DNA of 64,000 bases. Origin: Micromonospora sp. H61. Its GTDB lineage: Bacteria; Actinomycetota; Actinomycetes; Mycobacteriales; Micromonosporaceae. How positions within the stretch are numbered: the stretch's first letter is position 1; every line of letters begins with the position of its first letter. Positions 57,183 through 64,000 of this stretch are shown piece after piece. Below the pieces are notes generated by a model, which made no database searches, was not told the DNA's origin, and saw nothing but the letters and a program-made list of their open reading frames with translations. The DNA is taken from contig NZ_JAGPXY010000021.1 in NCBI RefSeq assembly GCF_018070325.1, forward strand, positions 32,763 through 96,762, in the 5' to 3' direction. The translations under genes and the position numbers were made by a program.

Positions 57183-57950
57183 GTGTTGACCCGATTCGGC
57201 TACCTCGACGCGCCCGCGCCGCTGGCGTTCGCCCACCGTGGCGGCGCCGCCGAGGGCGACGAGAACACCATCGAGGCGTTCGCCCGGGCCGTCGGGCTGG
57301 GCTACCGGTACGTGGAGACCGACGTGCACGCCACAGCGGACGGCGTGGCGGTGATCTTCCACGACCCGACGCTGCTCCGGGTCACCGGTGAGGCGGGGCG
57401 CATCGCCGAGATGAGCTGGGCCGACCTCGCCTCGGTACGCGTCGGCGGCGCTGCCGTCGTACCCCGGCTCGACGAGGTGTTGGGGGCGTGGCCGCAGGTC
57501 CGCTTCAACATCGACGTGAAGGCCGACGGCGGCGTCGAACCGACGGTCGCGACAGTGACCCGGGCCGGCGCCGGCGACCGGGTGCTGCTCGCCTCGTTCA
57601 GCGACGCCCGGCTGACCCGGCTGCGCGCGCTCACCGACGGCCGGGTCGCCACCAGCCTCGGCATGCGCGGCGTCGCCCGGCTGCGGCTGGCCTCCCTGCA
57701 CGGGCGGCCACTGCGGCTGCCGCCGTCGGTGGTCGCCGCGCAGGTGCCGCCGCGCTACGGGCGGGTGCCGGTGGTGGACCGCCGGTTCCTCGACTACTGC
57801 CACCGCATCGGCCTGCAGGTGCACGTCTGGACGATCGACGAACCCGCCCAGATGCACGAGTTACTGGATCGTGGCGTGGATGGCATCATGACCGATCACG
57901 TCGGCGTGCTGCGCGACGTCTACCGCAGCCGCGGCCACTGGGCCGCCTGA
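57183..57950 (+). CDS. glycerophosphodiester phosphodiesterase
   Basis: A 255-residue GDPD enzyme hydrolysing glycerophosphodiesters to glycerol-3-phosphate and an alcohol. LAFAHRGGAAEGDENTIEAF carries the catalytic HRGG-type motif, YVETDVHATADGVAVIFHDPTLLRVTG holds the acid residues and second histidine, and FNIDVKADGG a metal ligand. GTG 57183 is chosen because CATACT lies 7 nt upstream; the longer frame from 57120 adds a basic N-terminus. It precedes the UMF1 permease by 17 nt in the same direction. Confidence 0.9.
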   Translation: MLTRFGYLDAPAPLAFAHRGGAAEGDENTIEAFARAVGLGYRYVETDVHATADGVAVIFHDPTLLRVTGEAGRIAEMSWADLASVRVGGAAVVPRLDEVLGAWPQVRFNIDVKADGGVEPTVATVTRAGAGDRVLLASFSDARLTRLRALTDGRVATSLGMRGVARLRLASLHGRPLRLPPSVVAAQVPPRYGRVPVVDRRFLDYCHRIGLQVHVWTIDEPAQMHELLDRGVDGIMTDHVGVLRDVYRSRGHWAA

Positions 57951-57967
57951 GGATCGAAGGACCCCCG

Positions 57968-59362
57968 ATGGCCGAGACCGTGACCCCCACGGTGGACGAC
58001 ACCTTGCCTCCGGCGAGCACTCGCCGGGAGCGGCGCGGCTGGTACATCTACGACTGGGCCAACTCCGCGTTCCAGACCACAGTCATCACGGTGTTCCTGG
58101 GCCCGTTCATCACCACCGTCGCCGAGTTGGCCGCCGGGTGCGAGTTGGGCGCGGACACCTGCGACGGGTACGTGTACCCGCTGGGTATCCGGGTGGCGGC
58201 CGGGTCCTACTACCCGTACCTGATCTCGCTGTCGGTGTTCCTCACCGTGTTCGTGCTGCCGGTGATCGGGGCGATCGCCGACCGGTCGGAGCACAAGAAG
58301 CGGCTGCTCGGCGGCGCCGCGTTCACCGGCGCCGGCGCGACCATCGCGATGATCTTCGTCACCGGTGACCGCTACCTGCTCGGCGGGGCGCTCTTCCTGG
58401 TCGCCAACATCTCCTTCGGCGCGGCCGTCGTGGTCTACAACTCGTTCCTGCCGCAGCTCGGCGGACCCGACGAACGCGACGGCATCTCCAGCCGCGGTTG
58501 GGCGCTGGGCTACCTGGGCGGTGGTCTGCTACTGGCGTTCAACCTGGTCGCGGTCACCCTGTTCAGCGAGGACGACAACCCGCAGCGCACCCTGGACCTG
58601 GCCCGCTGGTCGATCGTCTCCGCCGGGGTGTGGTGGGCGGTGTTCACCCTGGTGCCGCTGCGCTGGCTGCGGGAACGCCCCAGCAGGGCGGCGGCGCTGG
58701 CCCGGCGGGGCAACGTGCTCACCGACGGGTTCCGGCAGCTGGGCCACACCCTGCGGGAGATCAAGGCGTACCCGTTGACGCTGTTCTTCCTGCTGGCGTT
58801 CCTGGTCTACAACGACGGCATCCAGACCGTCATCACCCTGGCCAGCCAGTACGGCACCGAGGAGCTGCGGCTGGACCAGAGCACCCTGATCATCACCATC
58901 CTGCTGGTGCAGTTCCTCGCCTTCGGAGGCGCGTTGGGCCTCGGCGCGTTGGCCCGACGCATCGGCGCCTGGAAGACAGTGCTGCTCAGCCTGGTCCTCT
59001 GGACCGGTGTGATCATCGGCGCGTTCCGGCTGCCGGCCGAGGCACCGGTGCCGTTCATGGTCCTCGGCGCGGCCATCGGCCTGGTCCTCGGCGGCAGCCA
59101 GGCGCTGAGCCGGTCGCTGTTCAGCCAGCTCATCCCGGCCGGGAAGGAGGGCGAGTACTACGGCTTCTACGAGATCAGCGACAAGGGCACCAGCTGGCTC
59201 GGCCCGCTCGCCTTCGGCCTGGTGTTCCAACTCACCGCCTCGTACCGGGTGGGCCTGGTCTCACTGCTGATCTTCTTCGTGGTCGGGTTCCTGCTCCTCG
59301 CCGCCGTGCCGATCCGCCGTGCCATCGTGGCCGCGGGCAACACCCCACCGCGGGTGCTCTGA
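57968..59362 (+). CDS. UMF1-type MFS transporter
   Basis: A 464-residue permease with 12 transmembrane segments. GWYIYDWANSAFQTTVITVF near the N-terminus is the hallmark of the UMF1/Atg22 branch, and GGSQALSRSLFSQLIPAGKEGEYYGFYEISDKGTSWLGP is the second. ATG 57968 follows GAAGGA. It probably exports amino acids or other small molecules. Upstream gene gdpD ends 17 nt before, so co-transcription is likely. Confidence 0.92.
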   Translation: MAETVTPTVDDTLPPASTRRERRGWYIYDWANSAFQTTVITVFLGPFITTVAELAAGCELGADTCDGYVYPLGIRVAAGSYYPYLISLSVFLTVFVLPVIGAIADRSEHKKRLLGGAAFTGAGATIAMIFVTGDRYLLGGALFLVANISFGAAVVVYNSFLPQLGGPDERDGISSRGWALGYLGGGLLLAFNLVAVTLFSEDDNPQRTLDLARWSIVSAGVWWAVFTLVPLRWLRERPSRAAALARRGNVLTDGFRQLGHTLREIKAYPLTLFFLLAFLVYNDGIQTVITLASQYGTEELRLDQSTLIITILLVQFLAFGGALGLGALARRIGAWKTVLLSLVLWTGVIIGAFRLPAEAPVPFMVLGAAIGLVLGGSQALSRSLFSQLIPAGKEGEYYGFYEISDKGTSWLGPLAFGLVFQLTASYRVGLVSLLIFFVVGFLLLAAVPIRRAIVAAGNTPPRVL

Positions 59363-59404
59363 GCACGGGTCCCGCGCCCGACCGATCCGGGCCGGTCAAT
59401 GGGC

Positions 59405-59410
59405 TAGGCT
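59405..59410 (+). promoter_or_regulatory. -10 element TAGGCT before the thymidine kinase gene
   Basis: TAGGCT lies 8 nt before GTG 59419, with no Shine-Dalgarno between; leaderless message probable. Confidence 0.45.
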
Positions 59411-59418
59411 GCCCGACC

Positions 59419-60135
59419 GTGACCGACGACGCCGCCACCGCCCCGACCTGCCTGGCCCACCCGTTCCCCGGCCAGCCACACGCCCCGGCCGGGTGCGCGG
59501 CCGCGCGCGGGCTCGACGGGCGTCCGGTGCACGCGGCGGCGTTGAAGTTCTTCTGGGGGCCGATGGACTGCGGCAAGTCCACGATGGCGTTGCAGATGAA
59601 CTACAACCACGCCCGGCAGGGCCGGCGCGGGCTGGTCACCACCCGCATCGACCGGTCGCTGGGACCGCAGGTCACCACCCGCATCGGCCTGGCCCACGAG
59701 GCCATCGAGGTCACCGACGACCTGGACCTGCGGGCCCTGGTGCGGGGCCGGTGGGCCGACGGGGTACGCGTCGACTATCTGATCTGCGACGAGGCGTGCT
59801 TCTACACCGTCGAGCACGTCGAGCAGATGGCCGAGCTGGTCGACAGCTACGACGTCGACGTGTTCGCGTTCGGCCTGGCCACCGACTTCCGCTCGCGGAT
59901 GTTCCCCGCCGCGCAACGCCTGTTCGAGCTGGCCGACGAGGTGGCCCGCATCCAGGTCGAGGTGCTCTGCTGGTGCGGCCGCGAAGGGCTGCTCAACGCC
60001 CGCGTCGTCGACGGGCGGGTCGTCCGTGAGGGCGCCCAGGTCGTCATCGGCGACACCGTCGACACCGCCGAGGTGCGCTACCAGGTGCTCTGCCGCCGGC
60101 ACTACCGCAGCGGCGACCTCGGCCCCCGCGACTGA
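59419..60135 (+). CDS. tdk: thymidine kinase
   Basis: A 238-residue type II thymidine kinase. A P-loop FFWGPMDCGKST (47-54) has Cys where Ser is usual; lasso-type Walker B YLICDEACFYTVEHV (DEAQFY in others) follows. The zinc-binding part shows CWCGREG and, near the end, CRRHY. About 40 extra N-terminal residues containing two cysteines are unusual. It phosphorylates thymidine to dTMP in salvage. The start follows a TAGGCT -10. Confidence 0.9.
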   Translation: MTDDAATAPTCLAHPFPGQPHAPAGCAAARGLDGRPVHAAALKFFWGPMDCGKSTMALQMNYNHARQGRRGLVTTRIDRSLGPQVTTRIGLAHEAIEVTDDLDLRALVRGRWADGVRVDYLICDEACFYTVEHVEQMAELVDSYDVDVFAFGLATDFRSRMFPAAQRLFELADEVARIQVEVLCWCGREGLLNARVVDGRVVREGAQVVIGDTVDTAEVRYQVLCRRHYRSGDLGPRD

Positions 60136-60186
60136 GCGGACAACCCATCACCCTGCCAGTGGTTCGCTGCCCGAAAGACGCGCCGG

Positions 60187-61380
60187 TCACCGCGCGGCCG
60201 CCGGTGACCGGAACCGGTCGGTCAGGATCACGGCGACAGTCACCGCCAACGCCACAGCGGCGCACACCGCGACGGGTGCCTCCAGCACCACACCTACCGG
60301 CATCAGCGCCAGCAGGACCGCCACCGCCGTGACCCGGCTGATCGGCAGGGTCCGCCACAACAGCGCCTTGTAGGCGGCGTGCCCGGCCAGGAACAGCGCG
60401 GGACCACCCAGGGTGAGCAGCACGTCGACAGTGGCGACCGGCGCGCCGGGCTCCCGCAGCAACCGCTCGTCGGCCGCCGACGTGACGACGACACCGGCGA
60501 CGATCACCGGGTGCAGGAAGTTGAACGCGACCCGGCTCAACGCGCCGGTGCGCTCCCCGGCCTGGGCGATGAACTCCGTGGCGGCCGGGGCCGAGCGGGC
60601 GAAGTACACCCACCACAGCGCCACCGAACCGCCGAACGCCAGCAGGAACGCCCCGGACGTCACCAGGTCCACGTGCGACGTGAGGGTGCTGCCGGTGACC
60701 AGGATCGACTCCCCCAGCGCGATCAGGACGAACGCCGCGCACCGTTCGGCCAGGTGCCCACCCTCCACCATCCACCGCTCGGGTCGGCTGCGTCCCCGTC
60801 GTGGCAGCGGATAGCCGATCGACAGGCCGACCACCTCGATCACGATCACCGCCGTCCACACCGCGTCCCGGGCGGCACCGCCGACCAGGCCACCGATGAC
60901 CACGAGCACCGACGTCCCGGTGATCCATGGCAGCGACTGCTGAAATCCGGCCACCAACCACGGGCTGCCCTGCACCGCCCACAACGCGAACAGGGTGCGG
61001 CCCACCTGCACGGTGACGTAGACCAGCGCGAAGAGCAGGCCGGTCGCACCGAACGCCTCCGGGATCGTCGCCGACAACAGCAGGCTGCCCAGCCCCACCC
61101 CGATCAGCATCGTCCGCACCGGCCCCTGGTCCGGTTGCAGCCAGTTGGTCAACCAGGTGGTGTAGACCCAGACGAGCCACACCAGCGCCAGCAACAGGCC
61201 GGTACGCCCCGCGCCCCGCCAGTCCAGGTGCGCGAGCAGGTAGTGCGACAACTGGGTGATGCTGAAGATGAAGACGAGGTCGAAGAAGAGTTCCGTCGAG
61301 GTGGTCGGCTGCACCCCCTCGCGTGGGCGCAGCAGCTGTGGGCGTGTCGGGGCGGCGACCGGGGGCCTAGAAGGGGTCAC
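60187..61380 (-). CDS. low-temperature-requirement protein A (LtrA) family
   Basis: A 397-residue membrane protein with about 11 transmembrane segments. STELFFDLVFIFSITQLSHYL, YTTWLTNWLQPDQGPVRTMLIGVGLGSLL and HLAERCAAFVLIALGESILVTGSTL are the LtrA signature blocks. The biological role is not established; the name comes from Listeria growth at low temperature. GTG 61380 lies inside the end of the upstream gene (overlap of 14 nt), so the two are coupled. Confidence 0.9.
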   Translation of the reverse strand: MTPSRPPVAAPTRPQLLRPREGVQPTTSTELFFDLVFIFSITQLSHYLLAHLDWRGAGRTGLLLALVWLVWVYTTWLTNWLQPDQGPVRTMLIGVGLGSLLLSATIPEAFGATGLLFALVYVTVQVGRTLFALWAVQGSPWLVAGFQQSLPWITGTSVLVVIGGLVGGAARDAVWTAVIVIEVVGLSIGYPLPRRGRSRPERWMVEGGHLAERCAAFVLIALGESILVTGSTLTSHVDLVTSGAFLLAFGGSVALWWVYFARSAPAATEFIAQAGERTGALSRVAFNFLHPVIVAGVVVTSAADERLLREPGAPVATVDVLLTLGGPALFLAGHAAYKALLWRTLPISRVTAVAVLLALMPVGVVLEAPVAVCAAVALAVTVAVILTDRFRSPAAAR

Positions 61381-61825
61381 CGCACACCCGCCAGTTTCCG
61401 TCCTCACGGACGACCGGCAGGCGACGTTCCTCGCTGAGCCCGCCGCTGCGGGTCACCTTCACTGTCACCGTGCCGTGCGGTCGGCCGCTGCGGGTGGCGA
61501 CCGACACGTCGGTGATCTCGTAGTCGGTGACCATCGGTGGTGTCCGCACCCAACTGGTGAAGCCGATCGCGCTCCACCGGCTGCGCGCGTCCTCGCAGAG
61601 CCGCTCGTACGCCCGGTCGCTGTCGCCGAGGGCCACCTCGCTGAGGAAACCGTCGGCGGTCTCCCGGATCGGGCCGGCGGCCTGCCGGACGGTCTGCAGG
61701 TTCCAGGCGCCCAACCCGGCCACCCCCACGCAGCACAGCGCCACACCGAACCCGGCGAACGCCAACCCGGTGCGCATCGGGCGGTGACGCCGGGCCGGTC
61801 GGCTCCACGACTGGCCCGCACCCAC
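61367..61825 (-). CDS. hypothetical single-pass exported protein, 152 aa
   Basis: After about 18 basic residues comes a hydrophobic segment MRTGLAFAGFGVALCCVGVAGLG, then an extracytoplasmic domain of about 110 residues (LGDSDRAYERLCEDARSRWS, SVATRSGRPHGTVTVKVTRSG, DGNWRVCGDPF). It looks like a DUF4878-type (NTF2-like) fold by length and pattern, though I cannot confirm the family. GTG 61825 is supported by TACGGT 8 nt upstream; its stop overlaps the LtrA gene. Confidence 0.7.
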   Translation of the reverse strand: MGAGQSWSRPARRHRPMRTGLAFAGFGVALCCVGVAGLGAWNLQTVRQAAGPIRETADGFLSEVALGDSDRAYERLCEDARSRWSAIGFTSWVRTPPMVTDYEITDVSVATRSGRPHGTVTVKVTRSGGLSEERRLPVVREDGNWRVCGDPF

Positions 61826-61833
61826 GACTACCG

Positions 61834-61839
61834 ACCGTA
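61834..61839 (-). promoter_or_regulatory. -10 element TACGGT, leaderless arrangement
   Basis: On the minus strand TACGGT lies 8 nt before GTG 61825. Confidence 0.45.
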
Positions 61840-61971
61840 GAGAACACGCTCGCACCGACGGGCGACAAGCCGGAAACTGGGTGCGCCCGATGGGCGGGCG
61901 TGCCCTGTTCGCGGCGGCCCCGCATCGTCTACCGTCGGCGCACACCCCCGAGCAGTGCCAGGAGCCGATCG

Positions 61972-63675
61972 ATGAGCCGCTTCGTGCAGCCGGTACCACC
62001 CCCCGTCGACCCGTACGCCGGCGATGGCCTGCTGCGGTCCTGGCTGGAGCGTCACCTCGGCCCGGGCGGGCACGCCGCCGCGAAGGGTCGTCTCGCGGAC
62101 CTGGCCGCCGATGTGACCGGGCCACTGCGCGCGGCGCACGCCGACGCGGAGGCGCACCCGCCGACGCTGGTCCGCTACGACCCGTGGGGTGCCCGGATCG
62201 ACCGCATCGACACCTCCGCCGGTTGGCAGGCGCAACGCGCCGCCGCCGCCCGGCACGCCGTGGTCGCGCTGCCCTACCTGCCGGACGCGCGGGGCACCTG
62301 GGGTGCCGCCGCGCGGGTCGTGCAACACGCCCTGCTGCACCTGTACGGGCCGGAGTCCGCGACGTTCTCCTGCCCGGTGGCGATGGCCGACGGGGCGGCG
62401 GCGCTGCTCAGCATGCCCGACGTCGATGCCACGGTCCGCGACGCGTGGCTGCCCCGGCTGATCTCCACGGACCCGGCCACGGCGATCACCAGCGGGCAGT
62501 GGATGACCGAGTCGCAGGGTGGCTCCGACTTGGGCCGCTCCAGCACACTCGGCCGGCCCGCGGCGGACGGTTCGTGGCGGCTGACCGGGGAGAAGTGGTT
62601 CTGCTCCGCCGCCGACGCGGCGATGGCGGTGGCGCTGGCCCGGCCGGAGGGCGCCGGGCGGGGCAGCCGGGTGCTCGCCCCGTTCCTCGTTCCCCGGTAC
62701 GCGGTCGACTCACCGCTGGCCGACGGCGCGGCGCCGGGCGCACCCGCGCCGGGTGTCACGGTGCACCGGCTCAAGGACAAGCTCGGCACCCGGGCACTGC
62801 CCACCGCCGAGATCGGCCTGCGCGACGCGTACGCCCTCCCGCTGGGTGACGCGGCGGTGCCCGGTCTGGTCCGGGCGATGACCCTGGTCGTGGTGACCCG
62901 GGTGCACAACGCCGCGGCGGCGGCCGGCGGGATGCGACGGGGTCTCGCCTACGCCCGCGCGTACGCCGAGGTGCGGCACGTCGCCGGCGGCCCGCTGGTG
63001 TCCTCGCCTCTGCACCGGGCCACCCTGGGCACCCTCGCGGTCGACGCGGCGGGCGCGTTCGCCCTCGCTGGGCACGCCTTCGCCCTGCTCGGGCGGGTCG
63101 AGGTCGGCGCCGACCCGGAGGCCGCGGCCGAGCTGCGCATCGTGGCGCCGTTGGCGAAGCTGGCCACCGCTCGGCTGGCCGTCAGCTCCGCCAGCGAGTA
63201 CGTGGAGAGCTTCGGCGGGGCCGGTTACGTGGAGGACACCGGCGTGCCCCGGTTGCTGCGCGACGCCCAGGTGCTGCCGATCTGGGAGGGCACCACAAAT
63301 GTGCTGGCCCTGGACGTGCTGCGCGCGCTGACCCGGGAGGACGCCGGTGCGCCGCTGCTGAGCCGGCTGACCGCCGCCGTCGACCTGGCGCGGCCGCTGT
63401 CGCCGGTGCTGGCCGACACCCTGGCCACCGCCGCCGCGCAGTTGGAGGAGACCATCGCCGCGGTGACCGTCGACCCGGGCGCGTCGGCGGTGCTCGCGGG
63501 CGCCCGCGGTCTGGCGTTGCGCCTGGCGTACGCGCTGACCACCGCGTTGCTCGTCGAGCACGCCGCGTGGGGCGACGAGCAGGCGGAGTTGGCCGCCCGG
63601 CTGTGGGCGCGCCGCTGGCTGCGGCACGAGGAGATCGCCGAGGACGCCCACCGCCACCTCGACCTGCTCTGCTGA
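61972..63675 (+). CDS. acyl-CoA dehydrogenase, AidB-like
   Basis: A 567-residue FAD enzyme of the AidB/isovaleryl-CoA dehydrogenase branch. WMTESQGGSDLGRSSTL and WRLTGEKWFCSAADAAMAVALARPEG are the substrate/FAD-binding blocks, KDKLGTRALPTAEIGL follows, and the C-terminus has SEYVESFGGAGYVEDTGVPRLLRDAQVLPIWEGTTNV. The extended N-terminus (about 150 residues) fits AidB, which is linked to protection of DNA from alkylation. ATG 61972 has GGAG upstream. Confidence 0.88.
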   Translation: MSRFVQPVPPPVDPYAGDGLLRSWLERHLGPGGHAAAKGRLADLAADVTGPLRAAHADAEAHPPTLVRYDPWGARIDRIDTSAGWQAQRAAAARHAVVALPYLPDARGTWGAAARVVQHALLHLYGPESATFSCPVAMADGAAALLSMPDVDATVRDAWLPRLISTDPATAITSGQWMTESQGGSDLGRSSTLGRPAADGSWRLTGEKWFCSAADAAMAVALARPEGAGRGSRVLAPFLVPRYAVDSPLADGAAPGAPAPGVTVHRLKDKLGTRALPTAEIGLRDAYALPLGDAAVPGLVRAMTLVVVTRVHNAAAAAGGMRRGLAYARAYAEVRHVAGGPLVSSPLHRATLGTLAVDAAGAFALAGHAFALLGRVEVGADPEAAAELRIVAPLAKLATARLAVSSASEYVESFGGAGYVEDTGVPRLLRDAQVLPIWEGTTNVLALDVLRALTREDAGAPLLSRLTAAVDLARPLSPVLADTLATAAAQLEETIAAVTVDPGASAVLAGARGLALRLAYALTTALLVEHAAWGDEQAELAARLWARRWLRHEEIAEDAHRHLDLLC

Positions 63676-63706
63676 CCGGCCGGCGCGAGCGGACGGGTGG
63701 GCGCCC

Positions 63707-64000
63707 ATGTCGGTGCTGATCGAGCTGGGTGACGACCGGGGCGCGCCCCTGGAGGAGCGCCGCCCACCGCCGCAGGTGTCCCGCCGGTGGCGCGTGGCGG
63801 TGCTGGTGGCGGCCTGTGTCCTGCTCGGCGGTGCCGCCCCGCCCGCGCGCCTGACGCCTCAGGTCGGGCCGGCGGTGCCCGCCCGGGCGACAGTGCTCGG
63901 CGCCGGGCCGCTGCTGCTGGTCGTCGACCCCGAACCGAACCCGCCGACGCTGAGCGCCTACGACTCGGCCGCGCCGGACGGCCCGCCGCGGTGGCGGGTC
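63707..64000 (+). CDS. membrane-anchored protein, probably beta-propeller type (3' end cut)
   Basis: ATG 63707 opens a frame that runs off the window. The first 98 residues have a polar N-terminus, a transmembrane segment (WRVAVLVAACVLLGGAAP) at about 28-45, and an extracytoplasmic start with VLGAGPLLLVVDPEP and LSAYDSAAPDGPPRWRV. The last pattern (LLVVD, then SAYD) is like blades of PQQ-type beta-propellers. Family assignment is tentative because most of the gene is missing. Confidence 0.6.
   Translation, partial: MSVLIELGDDRGAPLEERRPPPQVSRRWRVAVLVAACVLLGGAAPPARLTPQVGPAVPARATVLGAGPLLLVVDPEPNPPTLSAYDSAAPDGPPRWRV

Overview
The window comes from the chromosome of a high-GC actinomycete, most probably a member of the Micromonosporaceae. 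The signs are very high GC, frequent GTG starts, the actinobacterial pgsA2-DUF881-gcvH-garA-MerR block in the same order as M. tuberculosis Rv1822-Rv1830, an Eis-type acetyltransferase, many apparently leaderless genes, and two long inverted repeats of a kind I associate with Micromonospora intergenic regions. Nearly everything looks like ordinary chromosome. I see no complete prophage, transposon or CRISPR array.

Layout. 1-4.1 kb: the end of an NrfD-type formate dehydrogenase membrane subunit, then selC (tRNA-Sec), selA and selB, which form a complete UGA-selenocysteine decoding kit. 4.2-12.1 kb: a zinc alcohol dehydrogenase divergent from a TetR regulator with two palindromic operators, then small membrane proteins, a CNNM/CorC-type protein, an HhH glycosylase homologue, a universal stress protein and a PF04672 methyltransferase. 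12.2-13.9 kb: a SpoIIE-type phosphatase whose stop overlaps a MarR start. 14.2-20.4 kb: the conserved block pgsA2-like, DUF881, DUF1290, DUF881, gcvH, garA, MerR (FtsR-like), DUF151 nuclease, MerR (ResR-like). 20.6-24 kb: truncated haemoglobin, flavohaemoglobin, a DivIVA-like protein and a methyltransferase. 24-30.3 kb: DUF1905 and NAD(P)-binding genes, a MerR-PP2C fusion, a sirtuin, and gcvP behind a glycine riboswitch and before a strong hairpin.

30.4-40.8 kb: a DUF5999 protein, a chorismate-binding enzyme, peptide deformylase, a TSUP permease, several hydrolases, a secreted M14 carboxypeptidase, a fasciclin lipoprotein, and a tyrosine recombinase whose start codon lies inside a dif-like palindrome. 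About 0.9 kb further on (40789-40816) is a sequence with the architecture of the chromosomal dif site, so the window probably spans the replication terminus. Base composition of the + strand appears to change sides near 30.3 kb and again near 40-41 kb.

40.8-64 kb: hypothetical proteins, an alpha/beta hydrolase, a lipoprotein, GH20 hexosaminidase, zwf, an oxalate/formate-type MFS permease with a 41-residue partner, SDR, a patatin remnant, peroxiredoxin, a divergent pair of MarR-like regulators around tandem palindromes, Eis-like acetyltransferase, cydAB under a TACTAC/GTAGTA palindrome, acyltransferase, glycerophosphodiesterase, UMF1 permease, thymidine kinase, LtrA-like protein, AidB-like acyl-CoA dehydrogenase and a partial membrane-anchored protein.

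Themes: redox and respiratory flexibility (formate dehydrogenase, cytochrome bd, NO-detoxifying globins, peroxiredoxin); one-carbon/glycine metabolism (gcvH, gcvP); phosphatases tied to HTH regulators (two cases); and a terminus-associated Xer recombinase. All functional calls rest on motif reading by eye. No database search was possible.
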